Source: Hyaloperonospora brassicae (taxonomy: Eukaryota; Oomycota; Peronosporomycetes; Peronosporales; Peronosporaceae). From it: DNA of 64,000 bases. Shown here piece by piece: positions 1 to 10,728 of the stretch. The notes below the pieces were generated by a model that saw only the letters and a program-made list of their open reading frames with translations, was not told the origin of the DNA and ran no database searches. Position numbers and translations under genes: made by a program. Where the stretch lies: NCBI GenBank assembly GCA_947650285.1, contig CANTFL010000048.1, positions 57,010 to 121,009 on the forward strand. The letters run 5' to 3'. The number at the start of each line of letters is the position of its first letter. The stretch's first letter is position 1.

Positions 1-533
1 TTTACATTCTTTTATTTTGGATTGTCGAGACAAGGTTTATCCTTCATCCATGCAGAATACATCGATCAGTTTATAATACTTCGGCCGTTTGTCGCCTTAA
101 AGGACATTATGAACCCCAGTTGGCATCGTTCTGAAATCGGATTAAGTCTTCCGGTTTCATTTCAAAAATTTTTTTGAGTTTATCATGCATTCAGCGGATT
201 AGTATCGTCGTAGTAGGACCAACCACAATATGCTGCATGAACATTACATTATAAAGTGTCTTCATGGTCCGGGTTTGCGGCGAAAAATATCGAAAGGTGG
301 CGAATGTGCTAATCGCAATCTTGTCCTTCACAATTTCTGCCTAAGCTGGGAGTTCTGATAGAGGTAAGAAATTACTCACTTACTGTTCTAATTCACTTTG
401 GGGCTGAAATAAACGCCCTGCAAACAGTTGAGTAGATATAGCGATTGGTCCTAAGGTAAACTCAATGCACTTTATAATTCCTCGTCTTAGCTCAACGATA
501 TATCCTTCGACGGAATCTTCCTCGACTCACTTG
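1..533 (-). pseudogene. Decayed gag of an older Gypsy copy (downstream half)
   Basis: Read on the minus strand, one frame interrupted by a few stops follows the gag of the neighbouring Gypsy family. A stretch like VEEDS...VEL.R aligns with VPEDS...VELDR of the intact gag (residues ~135-150), then ISTQLFAGR with FAQTHLAGR, then further weak matches through the capsid region. The upstream half of the same gag lies beyond the large insertion at 15648-16056, and both halves share the GACTT target site. This is therefore the target gene into which the composite element at 539-15642 inserted; its pol would lie beyond the left edge. The match is by eye and the sequence is strongly diverged. Confidence 0.5.
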
Positions 534-538
534 GACTT
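534..538. repeat. Target site duplication GACTT (left)
   Basis: GACTT immediately precedes the LTR starting TGTAACGGGG at 539. The same five bases follow the last LTR at 15643-15647. The outer limits of the composite element are thus one integration event. Confidence 0.85.
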
Positions 539-930
539 TGTAACGGGGCACACCCTTGCGTAACTTAACGCAAGGGTTTCGGGTGCCCCGACAGACGTAC
601 ACGAGGCGAACGAGGAAGCGTAGGATAAGGAGCAAGTAAAACTGTTATATTAATATAATTCAGTCTTTTTGCAACTGTCTCTTTGTTTAACCTGACTTAA
701 TCATATTAATCTAACTAAGTGTATGGTGACGTCTCGTCACCACTCATTGCGCGCGTCTTGCGGCGATTGGTGGGTTGATATCATCAAGATATCAACCAAT
801 GAGCAGACTCTTTGGTCGACCCTTTAATATCACCACTTTGGTGATATTGTTTAAAGAATATTCACTTAATATTCTTTGTTGTCACATTCTTTAAAAGTGA
901 CATATCAATGTAACGGGCTGCCCCGTTACC
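539..930 (-). repeat. LTR 1 (3' LTR of the composite element)
   Basis: 392 bp starting TGTAACGGGG and ending CCCCGTTACC, an imperfect copy of the terminal inverted repeat TGTAACGGGG/CCCCGTTACA seen in the other copies. Internally it contains several short inverted repeats. Its central part matches the LTR at 15249 far better than the LTR at 7659. Confidence 0.88.
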
Positions 931-1062
931 TCGCCTCCCTTAACTGATAGTCACCGTGTGACTATCGAAATTTATGGCGGCCACCCGTTGGTCACCATTG
1001 GGACAGGGAGCACTTGTTGGGTTAGTTCCGTTCATAACTCAACCTGACCTCGCATAGTTAAC

Positions 1063-2666
1063 ATGTCTTTGCGGGGTGACTCAAGGCACACACAGCCCGA
1101 TGCTGTGCCAGCTTCTGCGGCAGACGATTCTTCGTCTACTGCTCGTTCTTCGCCTGCAGCAAGAGTTACTGCAGGTGCACGCGGTACAGCACCGCGTGCG
1201 CATGATGACCACGATATTGAGGTCATCTACTCTGGCGAGTCAGACGTGTCTGACTCGGGCAATGCTGCAGTGGCGTCTCGATCACTGGCGACGCCTTAGT
1301 ATTCGCCAAGGCCACTGCCGAACGAACGGACTCGTAAGTTGCATCACAGTCTGTTCGGCAGTGATGACGAATCTGATGATGATTATGTTTGCTCATCACC
1401 GATATTAGCTCGTGCTCTTTCCACGAGCGACCTGACGATGGTGCAACCCATCGTCATACTGACAACCGTGGTACCAACAAAGGTACCACCGTGAAGCGTG
1501 ATGAGCTGAAGCCGTGGCGTTTGCCCGAAGGGCTCATCAATAGCTTGTCTCGCGAGACAAGCCAACACCATCAAATACCCTTATTCGATGCAACCGAGCT
1601 TCACGGCTTGAGTCCCAGCGCGAGCAACTTTCGCGCTGAAGAAGATTTTTATCTCGATGTCTTTCTTAGACATCGATGGTACAACAGCAACCAAAAGCGT
1701 GACAAAACATCGCTTTTGGCTGCGTGGAACGCGTTCGTCCAAAACGTAAAGAATTTTGGACGAGAAGGGTGGCTCAAGAAACTTGAGGCGACACGCCTCA
1801 GGTTCGAACAGCGAACGCCAACCGGTGCCAGGTACCGGTTGCAATGTTTGTCGAGTGAGGAAGGCATCCCTTGCCTCACATGGGGAGACCCTTGTGCGAG
1901 TTGTGTTGACAACTCGCAGCGTGCACATAGGGATGTGTACTCCCTAAATTCGCCCTGGGGAAGGGCACATCTCTCGGAGGAGATGCGTGACGCGATTGCA
2001 AACTTGCAATCCGTCTACAAGCGCTTAGGGCGCGTGTTTACCGATGGGCCCGAGGACTCATCGGATGGGTCTCGTCATACTGGCGGACGAGACCTTCAAT
2101 ATCCATCAACAGCTGAGAGCGGGGCTCCCAGCTGTTCCAAGAGGGTGGATACCCCCGCCACTGGACGAGGTAGCTCGTCCTTGATCCTGAATCGTCACGG
2201 TGATTCAAGATACGCTCCACTAGAAAGCGTTTATCACCGTGAGCATCCACCAAAGGATGTGGTGGAGGAGGAAAGACCTCCTCCAGATGATTCTGTTCAC
2301 CATCTCGACCCTTACGAGATGGATCGCGCAATCGATGAATTGCGCGATGACTTGAAGCACGAGCGCGATCGGCGCTACGCTTTGACCGATACCGTGCGGA
2401 AGAACCGCAAGGGTCACGAGGCTGATCGGGCGAGGGATCGCGCCGATTATGCCACGGCGCAGCTTCAGGTCGAGCGGGATGTCCGCTCCCTATTCGGCGA
2501 GCTGGCGACAGCTCGCGGGGAGATATCTCGGTTGAATACCGAGGTATCATATCTGCGCGACCAGACGGATCGTCTGGAGCGCGAACGCAAGAACTTGATG
2601 GATGTTCTTGAACGTGGGGGCTATCTTCATCGGAAGAAGAAGGCTCGTACTGACAGTACGGCCTGA
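1063..2666 (+). pseudogene. Antisense Gypsy ORF, copy 1 (nonsense + frameshift)
   Basis: This is the homologue of the open antisense ORF at 8180-9787. Codons 1-78 (1063-1296) match its N-terminus, then codon 79 is TAG where the intact copy has CAG. A net 4-base loss in the next ~100 bases shifts the frame, and the remaining 2/3 is open again at 1389-2666, including the four-cysteine region and the coiled coil ending in a lysine-rich tail. It starts 132 bp inside the adjacent 3' LTR and runs tail-to-tail into the chromodomain end of pol on the other strand. The decay is private to this copy. Confidence 0.8.
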
Positions 2667-3607
2667 GCCTCCCTACGTAAAAAGTAGGATGCGTGCGCAT
2701 CTTACGTGGCAATTCGAGTGTATGCATTGCCCTTGCGATGCAACACTCGAAATGACCCAATGTACTTCGGCAGTAGTTTAGTACTGCCGGCATTAGTGAC
2801 TGCGTGTCCAGGTAAGTTTACCGTTGACAGTAGTACTAGGTCTTCAACCTTGAATGAAAGAACATTTGCTCTTCTATTCTTGTCTGCGTTCCGTTTCTGA
2901 CGGTCCACCTCATTTGCGATGGAGTCCTGAACGAAACGGACTACCGCTTCTCGAGTCAGCAGGAAGTTCTCTGCTGACTCTTTGTTTTGTCTTTCAGTGA
3001 TCTTCGTGCGCACTGCTAAGAGATTGCTCTCTTCTTCAGCGAGGTTGTCTTCTTCCTCGCTGGCATAATCGTTCACGATGCTGAATATACCAGCATCGTC
3101 ATCATCATCCGAGTCAATAATAGCGTCATCGCTATTACTGAGGTGATCTTCTTCATCGATGTCGACCTGATCGACATCGGCATCATACGTGACGACGTTT
3201 GTGTCGACACGTGATGAGCAAGAGCCAAAACGGTTTTTGCTCGAGCGAGTCCCTCCCCCCTTATCCAAGAGTCGCACTCTATAAGGGTGGGCACACGTGG
3301 ATGGCGTAGTCCATTCACGTAAAAAGTTGTGTGCTGTGTTGAAGCATGCACAGAATTATTGATGGCGAATTCCACCATGGGTAGGAATTCGCTCCAACTC
3401 GGAAACGAGTGGACATATCCTCGAAGAACCTCTTCGAGGACACGGTTCGCACGTTCCGTCTGACCATCTGTTTCTGGATGGTCGGAAGTGGACATCTTCA
3501 ATCGTGTTACCAATGTGCGGAACACGGTTTGCCAAAATGCCGCCGAGAACCGAGGGTCACGTTCGGAGACGAGTTCACGGGGTAACCCGTAGATTCGAAA
3601 GACTGTG
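2038..3607 (-). pseudogene. Gypsy pol, copy 1: integrase C-terminus and chromodomain (frameshifted)
   Basis: Three overlapping frames together give the end of a Ty3/Gypsy polyprotein. The first (3525-3073) holds the integrase core end with the QTERANRVLE signature. The second (3277-2702) holds a long acidic insertion (3020-3187, runs of D/E/S) and the integrase C-terminal DLVLLSTVNLP. The third (2793-2038) has [19 protein letters not shown], an R/S/P-rich linker and a terminal chromodomain ([24 protein letters not shown]). Reading needs at least two frame changes. The stretch 2038-2666 overlaps the antisense ORF. Chromodomains of chromoviruses bind methylated histone tails and bias integration toward heterochromatin. 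Confidence 0.8.
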
Positions 3608-3608
3608 T

Positions 3609-6600
3609 CTAGAAAGACACGAGCACAACTTTGAGCATTGATCGACTCAGGGACTGCACAAGATGAACCATCTTGCTGAATCGGACAACAAACACAAGAA
3701 TACCATTATTCTTGTGAGCGTCTTCGGGAAAACCGAAGACGAAGTCCATTGAAACGGACTGCCAGCACTCTGTCGGAACAGGCAGAGGCTGCAATGGTGC
3801 ACGGGATGAAGGACTAGGATTCACCCGTTGACAAACTTCGCAAGCACGTATATACTTGCGAACAAACTGATACTGGCGGGGCCAGTAAAAGTCACGACTT
3901 ACCGTGAGGTAAGTCTTTTCCCTTCCACGATGGCCGCTTGTTGGGGCATCGTGACACTCGTACATGATGCGCAACCGCAAATCATGATGAGCGGGTACGA
4001 CGACACGAGGCGTGTCGTCGGCAACAGCTGTATAGTACAGCAATCCGTTGCGTGTACTATACCGATCCGATGAGGATCGGTACAAAGCCGGTAAATCCCT
4101 CATGGATTTACTGGATGGATTCACCAGATGATCCATCAATCGCAGAAGATCCTCATCTTCCGCGTATGCCTTTCGTACGTCGTCAAGTAAACTTGACGAC
4201 GGGACACTGACTGACAGTGTCGCAACAGTGGGCTTATCCTCACTGTTGGATTGTGCGTCCGGCTCGAAATCGGGCCGGCGCGAAAGAGCATCCGCGACGA
4301 CATTGAGTCGTCCCGGTTTATACTCCACGGAGAAGTTATACTCCGCGAAGAAAGACAGCCACCTCGCCATTCTTTGCGAGAGGTGTGGGATGTTTACGGC
4401 CGTGCGTAATGACGCATGGTCCGTACAGACAACAAACGGTCTATCTCCCAAGAGATAGACGTGAAACTTAGCCAGTGCGTACTTCATGGCAAGGAGTTCC
4501 TTGTCATGCACTGGGGATTTACGCTCAGCTGCTTGCAGCTGACGCGACTGATAACAGATGACGCGCTCCGCGCCATCTGCATCGAACTGCATTAACGCAC
4601 AGCCGATTGCAAAATCGCTGGCGTCACAGACCACATGAAATGGTCTGTCCTGATCTGCAATCGCCAAGATCGGTCGACTGCATCAAGCTCCGCTTGATAC
4701 CTTCAAAGGAACGCTGGCACTCAGCGTTCCATGACCACTTGACTTTTTTCTTGAGCAGACAAGAAAGATGAACTGTCATCTCGGCGTAGTTGCGCGAGTA
4801 CTTGTGCAAGTACGCCGCAAGACCAAGGAACTTCCTTAGTCCCTTGACATCGACTGGCACTGGCCAGTCGGTGATCGCCTTGATCTTTTCGGGATCAGGG
4901 CGTACGCCGTGTTTACCCACGATGCACCCAAGAAGTGGTATTTCGCTAGCCGCGAATATACACTTCTTGAGGTTGGCGTACAATTTATGCTTGCGCATAA
5001 GTTTAAGGAATTGACGAACGTGAGTTCTGTGAACTTCAACGTCCGTATTTTCGTCCATAGCCCGGCTATGGACGAACACATCGTTGAAGTAACTCGGTGC
5101 GAAGTCTCGCACCGGTCTCAACAGATTTGTGACACATCTGTTGAATGTTGCAGGGTCATTGCTCAGCCCCTGTGGCATCACTAGCCACTCCGACAGCATC
5201 CCGGTGGGGGTGATCACTGCTGTGTACGGGATGTCCCGTTCACGCATGAGGATCTGATAGAATCCATCCATCAGATCCATGGACGAAAAGATGGTACTCT
5301 TTGACATACCATCTATGATTACGTCCTTCCTCGGTATCGGCGTCTGAGCCGGTACCGTTGCTGCTTTCAATTTATTGAACGCGTGCACTATCCGCCACCC
5401 TCCTGTGGCCTTTCGCACACAGAAGGTCGGAGAGCTGTGAGGGGATGTTGATTCCCTCACATGGTCCGCTGCTAAGCGATCGGCAAAGAACTTGTCGATC
5501 GCTATCACTTGTTCACGAGGAAGTGGCCACTGCTTCACGACACAGTACTTCGAGCCCGGTCTGAGCTCGATATCGTGTCGAGTGCCTTTGTCCTTAGGCA
5601 ACTCGCAAGGTACGGATTCAGGGAACACATTCCTAAATTCGATCAAATCCTTATACAAAGGATTTGCCTGAAGTGACTCCCAGGATTGAGACGTGCATCG
5701 CTCAATCCGAGTCTTCTCATCGAGGACACTTTCGTCCATCGATGAGCTGCTGAGAACCCGTTCGTTCTCAGCAAATACTGTCGCCGACCGAATGTCGGCC
5801 ACATACTCGTCCTCCGTGACGAGTATGCAGATCTGCTTGACTTTGCCACTACGCAGATCACGCAAGAACCGTTTCGGTTCTAGCGTTGGCAACTGAGTTA
5901 TCTCCGAAGTTAACTTCGGAGGCACAATCAGATCAAGCGTATAAGCGCCTACGCTTGATCCGTCATTAACCAAGACGTTCAACGTCTCGGTTTCTCTCTG
6001 GGAACTTCGTTCCACAGGTTGCTGAGGTCCTGTTCCCTCATCAAGTGACTCTTGAGGAATTCCTTCCTCAAGTACGTGGGGACTTATTCCCTCGACGTCT
6101 TCTGACTGTGGCTGCGCAACCACAGTCAGGGACCGATCCTCTACGTTCGAATCTCCAGTCGACCTAGGATTTCCATGTTGCCCTTTGGGGGCAACAGACT
6201 TCTTTCTTCTAAGATGCTGCCCGCTGGGCATGCATCCATGTCCCGGTCCACTCGACTTCTTCGAGTGGTGAAACTTCGGCGCAGCCTGTACTTCTGTACA
6301 GCCGCCGGGAGCTTGCTCCACAGTGTAGTGATCAACTACACTGTGATCTTGTGCAGTCGTGCTAACGACCGAACCGCAAGTGAGGCCATCGCACTAGCTC
6401 GCAGCACATCCACACGCTTGTGGACGCTCCAAGATGTTTATCAGATGGCCATCTGATGAACAAGTGGCTGGCATCTTCACGGATCGATGCTGCTAGCTCA
6501 CCCTTGGCTCGTACTTTCTGAGCCAAGGTAATCCCAGGATGACATCAGATTTTTCATCCAGATCTAGTACGATGAAGTCATCATCGTACTGTTCGCCCTC

Positions 6601-6795
6601 TAACTTGTAGTGGATTCCTACTACATGTTTTTCAACGGTTATCGATGCGCCTGTTGCAAGGCGCACCGTCATCCTTGTGAGGGGAATGTCGCGCTCAACG
6701 AACTTGAGCCTACGACCCTCTAGTGACTGGCGACGAACAAAGTTGTTCGACGCCCCACAGTCTACTAGGGCACGAAGCGACAAGTCTTTTGTCAC
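3609..6795 (-). pseudogene. Gypsy pol, copy 1: protease, RT, RNase H, integrase N-part
   Basis: Order on the minus strand: aspartic protease (6795-6493; ALVDCGASNNFV, DVILGLPWL), linker plus RT (6321-4624; FSSMDLMDGFYQ, PQGLSNDPATF), RNase H (CDASDFAIGCAL) and integrase zinc/core start (4667-3609; GHRGREKTYL, CEVCQRV). The RT catalytic motif reads YFND instead of YFDD (Asn codon at 5083-5085). A stop ends the protease ORF at 6493, and one extra base near 4670 separates RT from RNase H (absent in copy 2). The integrase frame is broken near 3610-3680, as in copy 2. It is not functional. Confidence 0.85.
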
Positions 6796-6929
6796 TTACA
6801 ATTTCAAGGTGATGAGTGACAACTCGTCACCAGGTGCAGACACACACAATGATTATGTATCTGGAGCAACTTTCGTCAAGAGATTTGCAAATTCTCTTGA
6901 GGTTGCTGGATCAGTAGGGCGCTCCGCCC

Positions 6930-7658
6930 CTACTGACCCCGTCCATTTTTTGATGGTCCGTCTCGCTGTTGCGGCTTCGCAACAGCGCTGGACCCACGCC
7001 CATTGCCCTTTCTGGCAAAAGGTCGTCCATTTCGCTCAGTACTGTTTGGTACTGGGCGTGGAGCACGACACTCGTATGCGTAGCGCCCTAACTTCTGACA
7101 GCGATTGCACCTCTGCAATCGCTTGTTGTTTGAAGAGCGAGGTCTCTCGCTCTCAACATAGCAGAGGTCCATTGGTTCTGGACCTCCGATCTCTTGTCGT
7201 CTCGGTGGACGGTAAGAGTTTGAGCTAGCATGAGCTTGTCTCATGCTAAAGTCTTCCTGTTCCGCGGCTGATATCGCTTCTTCAAGCGTATTCAGCTCAA
7301 GGCGGAACAGGTGGCTCCTGACGGGCCCTTCTGCGAGCCCTTGCATGAACACCGTAATCAACGTGTGTTCATGTACTGGGTTGGCAGTTATACTACTCGC
7401 AAGGAGTCGTATATGTTGTGCGTAAGCGTGCACATCACGCTTACCCTGCTTGAGTTTCAGGAGCTCTGAGCGAGCCCTGAACTCAGCTCGTGGCGGCTCA
7501 AACGTTTGTCTGAGCCGGGACTTGAAGTCATCTAGCGACCTAAACACGTTTGGGTCGCTACTCTCGAGTCCCAGGGACCAAGTTTTGGCACGCCCTGCCA
7601 AGTGGGTCTGAGCAAATGAGAGTTTCATTTGCTCATCTTCGACGCGACGAGCCCTTTA
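6930..7658 (-). pseudogene. Gypsy gag, copy 1 (5' truncated)
   Basis: Capsid C-terminal half and nucleocapsid of gag, matching residues ~155-390 of the gag at 13972-15204. It is cut at its upstream end directly by the LTR at 7659. The zinc knuckle reads C-x2-C-x4-R-x4-C, i.e. the zinc-binding histidine is arginine, as in copy 2. The C-terminus ends GRGQ; copy 2 carries one extra base here and runs on for about 35 more residues. Confidence 0.8.
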
Positions 7659-8049
7659 TGTAACGGGGCACACCCTTGCGTAACTTAACGCAAGGGTTTT
7701 GAGTGCCCCGACAGACGTACACGTGGCAAGCGAGGAAGCGTAGGTAGGGTAAAAGTAGAACTGTTATATTAATAAATTAAGTCTTTAAACTACTGTCTCT
7801 TCGTTTGACTTAATTCAATTATACTAATATAACTGCATGTATGGTGACGTCTCGTCACCACTCATTGCGCGCGTCTTGCGGCGATTGGTGGGTTGATATC
7901 ATCACGATATCAACCAATGGACAGACCCTTTGGTCGACCCTTTAATATCACCACTTTGGTGATATTGTTTTAAAGAATATCCATCTTTATATTCTTTATT
8001 GTCACTTTCCTTAAAGTGACAATTTCATGTAACGGGCTGCCCCGTTACA
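7659..8049 (-). repeat. LTR 2 (middle LTR)
   Basis: 391 bp, TGTAACGGGG...CCCCGTTACA. The ends and the block around GCGCGCGTCTTGCGGCGATTG match LTRs 1 and 3, but the segment at 7730-7840 differs from both, so it belongs to a different sub-lineage. It serves as the 3' LTR of body 2 and interrupts the gag of body 1. Confidence 0.88.
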
Positions 8050-8060
8050 TCACCCCCCAT
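8050..8060 (-). promoter_or_regulatory. Polypurine tract (plus-strand DNA priming site)
   Basis: On the minus strand the bases ATGGGGGGTGA abut the 3' LTR (LTR 2). A purine run at this place is where Ty3/Gypsy elements prime second-strand synthesis. The matching site beside LTR 1 (931-941) is eroded. Confidence 0.7.
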
Positions 8061-8179
8061 AACTGATAGTCACCGTGTGACTATCGAAAACATGGAGGCC
8101 ACCCGTTGGCCACCATTGGGACAGGGAGCACTTGTTGGGTCCGTTCCATTCACTTTCCGCTTGACCTCGCATAGTCAAC

Positions 8180-9787
8180 ATGTCTATGCGAGGTGACTCA
8201 AGACCCACACAGCCTGGTGCTGTGCAAGCCTCTGCGGCAGACGCTTCGTCGTCTGCCGCCCCTTCTTCGCCTGCAGCAACAGGTGCTGCAGGTGCACGCG
8301 GTATCACACCGCGTGCGCACGATGACCCTGATGTAGAGGTCATCTACTCTGGCGAGTCAGACGTGTCTGACTCGGGCAATGCTCCAGAGGCGTCTCACTC
8401 ACCGGCGACGCCTCAGTATTCGCCAAGACCACTGCCGAACGAACGGACTCGTGATTTGCATCACAGTCTGTTCGGCAGTGATGATGATGATGATCAGGGT
8501 GGTGAGTTCTATTCTTCACCACCGCCGGCTCGTGCGTCTTCGCACGAGCGTGATGACGATGGCGCGAGCCGTCGTCATACTGACAACCGTGGTACCGACA
8601 AGGGTACCACTGTGAAGCGTGATGAGTTGAAGCCGTGGCGTTTGCCCGAAGGGCTCATCAATAGCCTGTATCACGAGACAGGCCAAAACCATCGAATACC
8701 CTTATTCGATGCAACCGAGCTTCACGGCTTGAGTCCCAGCGCGAGCAACTTTCGCGCTGAAGAAGATTTTTATCTCGATGTCTTTCTTAGACATCGATGG
8801 TACAACAGCAACCAAAAGCGTGACAAAACATCGCTTTTGGCTGCGTGGAACGCGTTCGTCCAAAACGTAAAGAATTTTGGACGAGAAGGGTGGCTCAAGA
8901 AACTTGAGGCAACACGCCTCAGGTTCGAACGGCGAACGCCAACCGGTGCTAGGTACCGGTTGCAATGTTTGTCGAGTGAGGCAGGCATTCCTTGCCTCAC
9001 ATGGGGAGACCCTTGTGCGAGTTGTGTTGACAACTCGCAGCGTGCACATAGGGATGTGTACTCCCTAAATTCGCCCTGGGGAAGGGCACATCTCTCGGAG
9101 GAGATGCGTGACGCGATTGCAAACTTGCAATCCGTCTACAAGCGCTTAGGGCGCGTGTTTACCGATGGGCCCGAGGACTCATCGGATGGGTCTCGTCATA
9201 CTGGCGGACGAGACCTTCAATATCCATCAACAGCTGAGAGCGGGGCTCCCAGCTGTTCCAAGAGGGTGGATACCCCCGCCACTGTACGAGGTAGCTCGTC
9301 CTTGATCCTGAATCGTCACGGTGATTCAAGATACGCTCCACTAGAAAGCGTTTATCACCGTGAGCATCCACCAAAGGATGTGGTGGAGGAGGAAAGACCT
9401 CCTCCAGATGATTCTGTTCACCATCTCGACCCTTACGAGATGGATCGCGCAATCGATGAATTGCGCGATGACTTGAAGCACGAGCGCGATCGGCGCTACG
9501 CTTTGACCGATACCGTGCGGAAGAACCGCAAGGGTCACGAGGCTGATCGGGCGAGGGATCGCGCCGATTATGCCACGGCGCAGCTTCAGGTCGAGCGGGA
9601 TGTCCGCTCCCTATTCGGCGAGCTGGCGACAGCTCGCGGGGAGATATCTCGGTTGAATACCGAGGTATCATATCTGCGCGACCAGACGGATCGTCTGGAG
9701 CGCGAACGCAAGAACTTGATGGATGTTCTTGAACGTGGGGGCTATCTTCATCGGAAGAAGAAGGCTCGTACTGACAGTACGGCCTGA
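8180..9787 (+). CDS. Antisense coiled-coil ORF of Gypsy element (intact, 535 aa)
   Basis: A fully open ORF on the strand opposite to gag-pol, starting 131 bp inside LTR 2. Visible parts: S/A/D-rich N-terminus with VEVI followed by acidic residues (52-61, SUMO-interaction-like); an Asp run (101-105); a globular middle (150-330) with [10 protein letters not shown] and [20 protein letters not shown]; four cysteines at 263, 272, 279 and 282 (C-x8-C-x6-C-x2-C), perhaps a metal site; a long charged coiled coil (~420-520); and a basic tail HRKKKAR resembling a nuclear signal. Its last 629 bases overlap pol's chromodomain end (9159-9787) on the other strand. It is unlike gag or pol. Function unknown; a nuclear regulator or structural cofactor is only a guess. 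An antisense promoter in or near the LTR would be needed. Confidence 0.75.
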   Translation: MSMRGDSRPTQPGAVQASAADASSSAAPSSPAATGAAGARGITPRAHDDPDVEVIYSGESDVSDSGNAPEASHSPATPQYSPRPLPNERTRDLHHSLFGSDDDDDQGGEFYSSPPPARASSHERDDDGASRRHTDNRGTDKGTTVKRDELKPWRLPEGLINSLYHETGQNHRIPLFDATELHGLSPSASNFRAEEDFYLDVFLRHRWYNSNQKRDKTSLLAAWNAFVQNVKNFGREGWLKKLEATRLRFERRTPTGARYRLQCLSSEAGIPCLTWGDPCASCVDNSQRAHRDVYSLNSPWGRAHLSEEMRDAIANLQSVYKRLGRVFTDGPEDSSDGSRHTGGRDLQYPSTAESGAPSCSKRVDTPATVRGSSSLILNRHGDSRYAPLESVYHREHPPKDVVEEERPPPDDSVHHLDPYEMDRAIDELRDDLKHERDRRYALTDTVRKNRKGHEADRARDRADYATAQLQVERDVRSLFGELATARGEISRLNTEVSYLRDQTDRLERERKNLMDVLERGGYLHRKKKARTDSTA

Positions 9788-10727
9788 GCCTCCCTACGTA
9801 AAACGTAGGATGCGTGCGCATCTTACGTGGCAATTCGAGTGTATGCATTGCCCTTGCGATGCAACACTCGAAATGACCCAATGTACTTCGGCAGTAGTTT
9901 AGTACTGCCGGCATTAGTGACTGCGTGTCCAGGTAAGTTTACCGTTGACAGTAGTACTAGGTCTTCAACCTTGAATGAAAGAACATTTGCTCTTCTATTC
10001 TTGTCTGCGTTCCGTTTCTGACGGTCCACCTCATTTGCGATGGAGTCCTGAACGAAACGGACTACCGCTTCTCGAGTCAGCAGGAAGTTCTCTGCTGAAT
10101 CTTTGTTTTGTCTGGCAGTGTGCTTCGTGCTCACTGCTAAGAGATTGCTCTCTTCTTCAGCGAGGTTGTCTTCTTCCTCGCTGACATAATCGTTGGCGAT
10201 GCTGAATATACCAGCATCGTCATCATCATCCGAGTCAATAATAGCGTCTTCGCTATTATTGAGATGATCTTCTTCATCGATGTCGACCTGATCGACATCG
10301 GCATCATACGTGACGACGTTTGTGTCGACACGTGATGAGCAAGAGCCAAAACGGTTTTTGCTCGAGCGAGTCCCTCCCCCCTTATCCAAGAGTCGCACTC
10401 TATAAGGGTGGGCACACGTGGATGGCGTAGTCCATTCACGTAAAAAGTTGTGTGCTGTGTTGAAGCATGCACAGAATTATTGATGGCGAATTCCACCATG
10501 GGTAGGAATTCGCTCCAACTGGAAACGAGTGGACATATCCTCGAAGAACCTCTTCGAGGACACGGTTCGCACGTTCCGTCTGACCATCTGTTTCTGGATG
10601 GTCGGAAGTAGACATCTTCAATCGTGTTACCAATGTACGGAACACGGTTTGCCAAAATGCCGCCGAGAACCGAGGGTCACGTTCGGAGACGAGTTCACGG
10701 GGTAACCCGTAGATTCGAAAGACTGTG
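9159..10727 (-). pseudogene. Gypsy pol, copy 2: integrase C-terminus and chromodomain (frameshifted)
   Basis: Same layout as copy 1: integrase core end, acidic insertion (about 10141-10308), integrase C-terminal domain, [15 protein letters not shown]-rich linker, and chromodomain at 9183-9347 (FLVERIL...[10 protein letters not shown]...WEP). The frames 10645-10436, 10398-9823 and 9914-9159 must be joined by frame changes. One extra change relative to copy 1 lies near 10520 in the integrase core (one base missing in the SFPSWSEF region). The chromodomain frame pairs first codon position to first codon position with the antisense ORF. Confidence 0.8.
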
Positions 10728-10728
10728 T

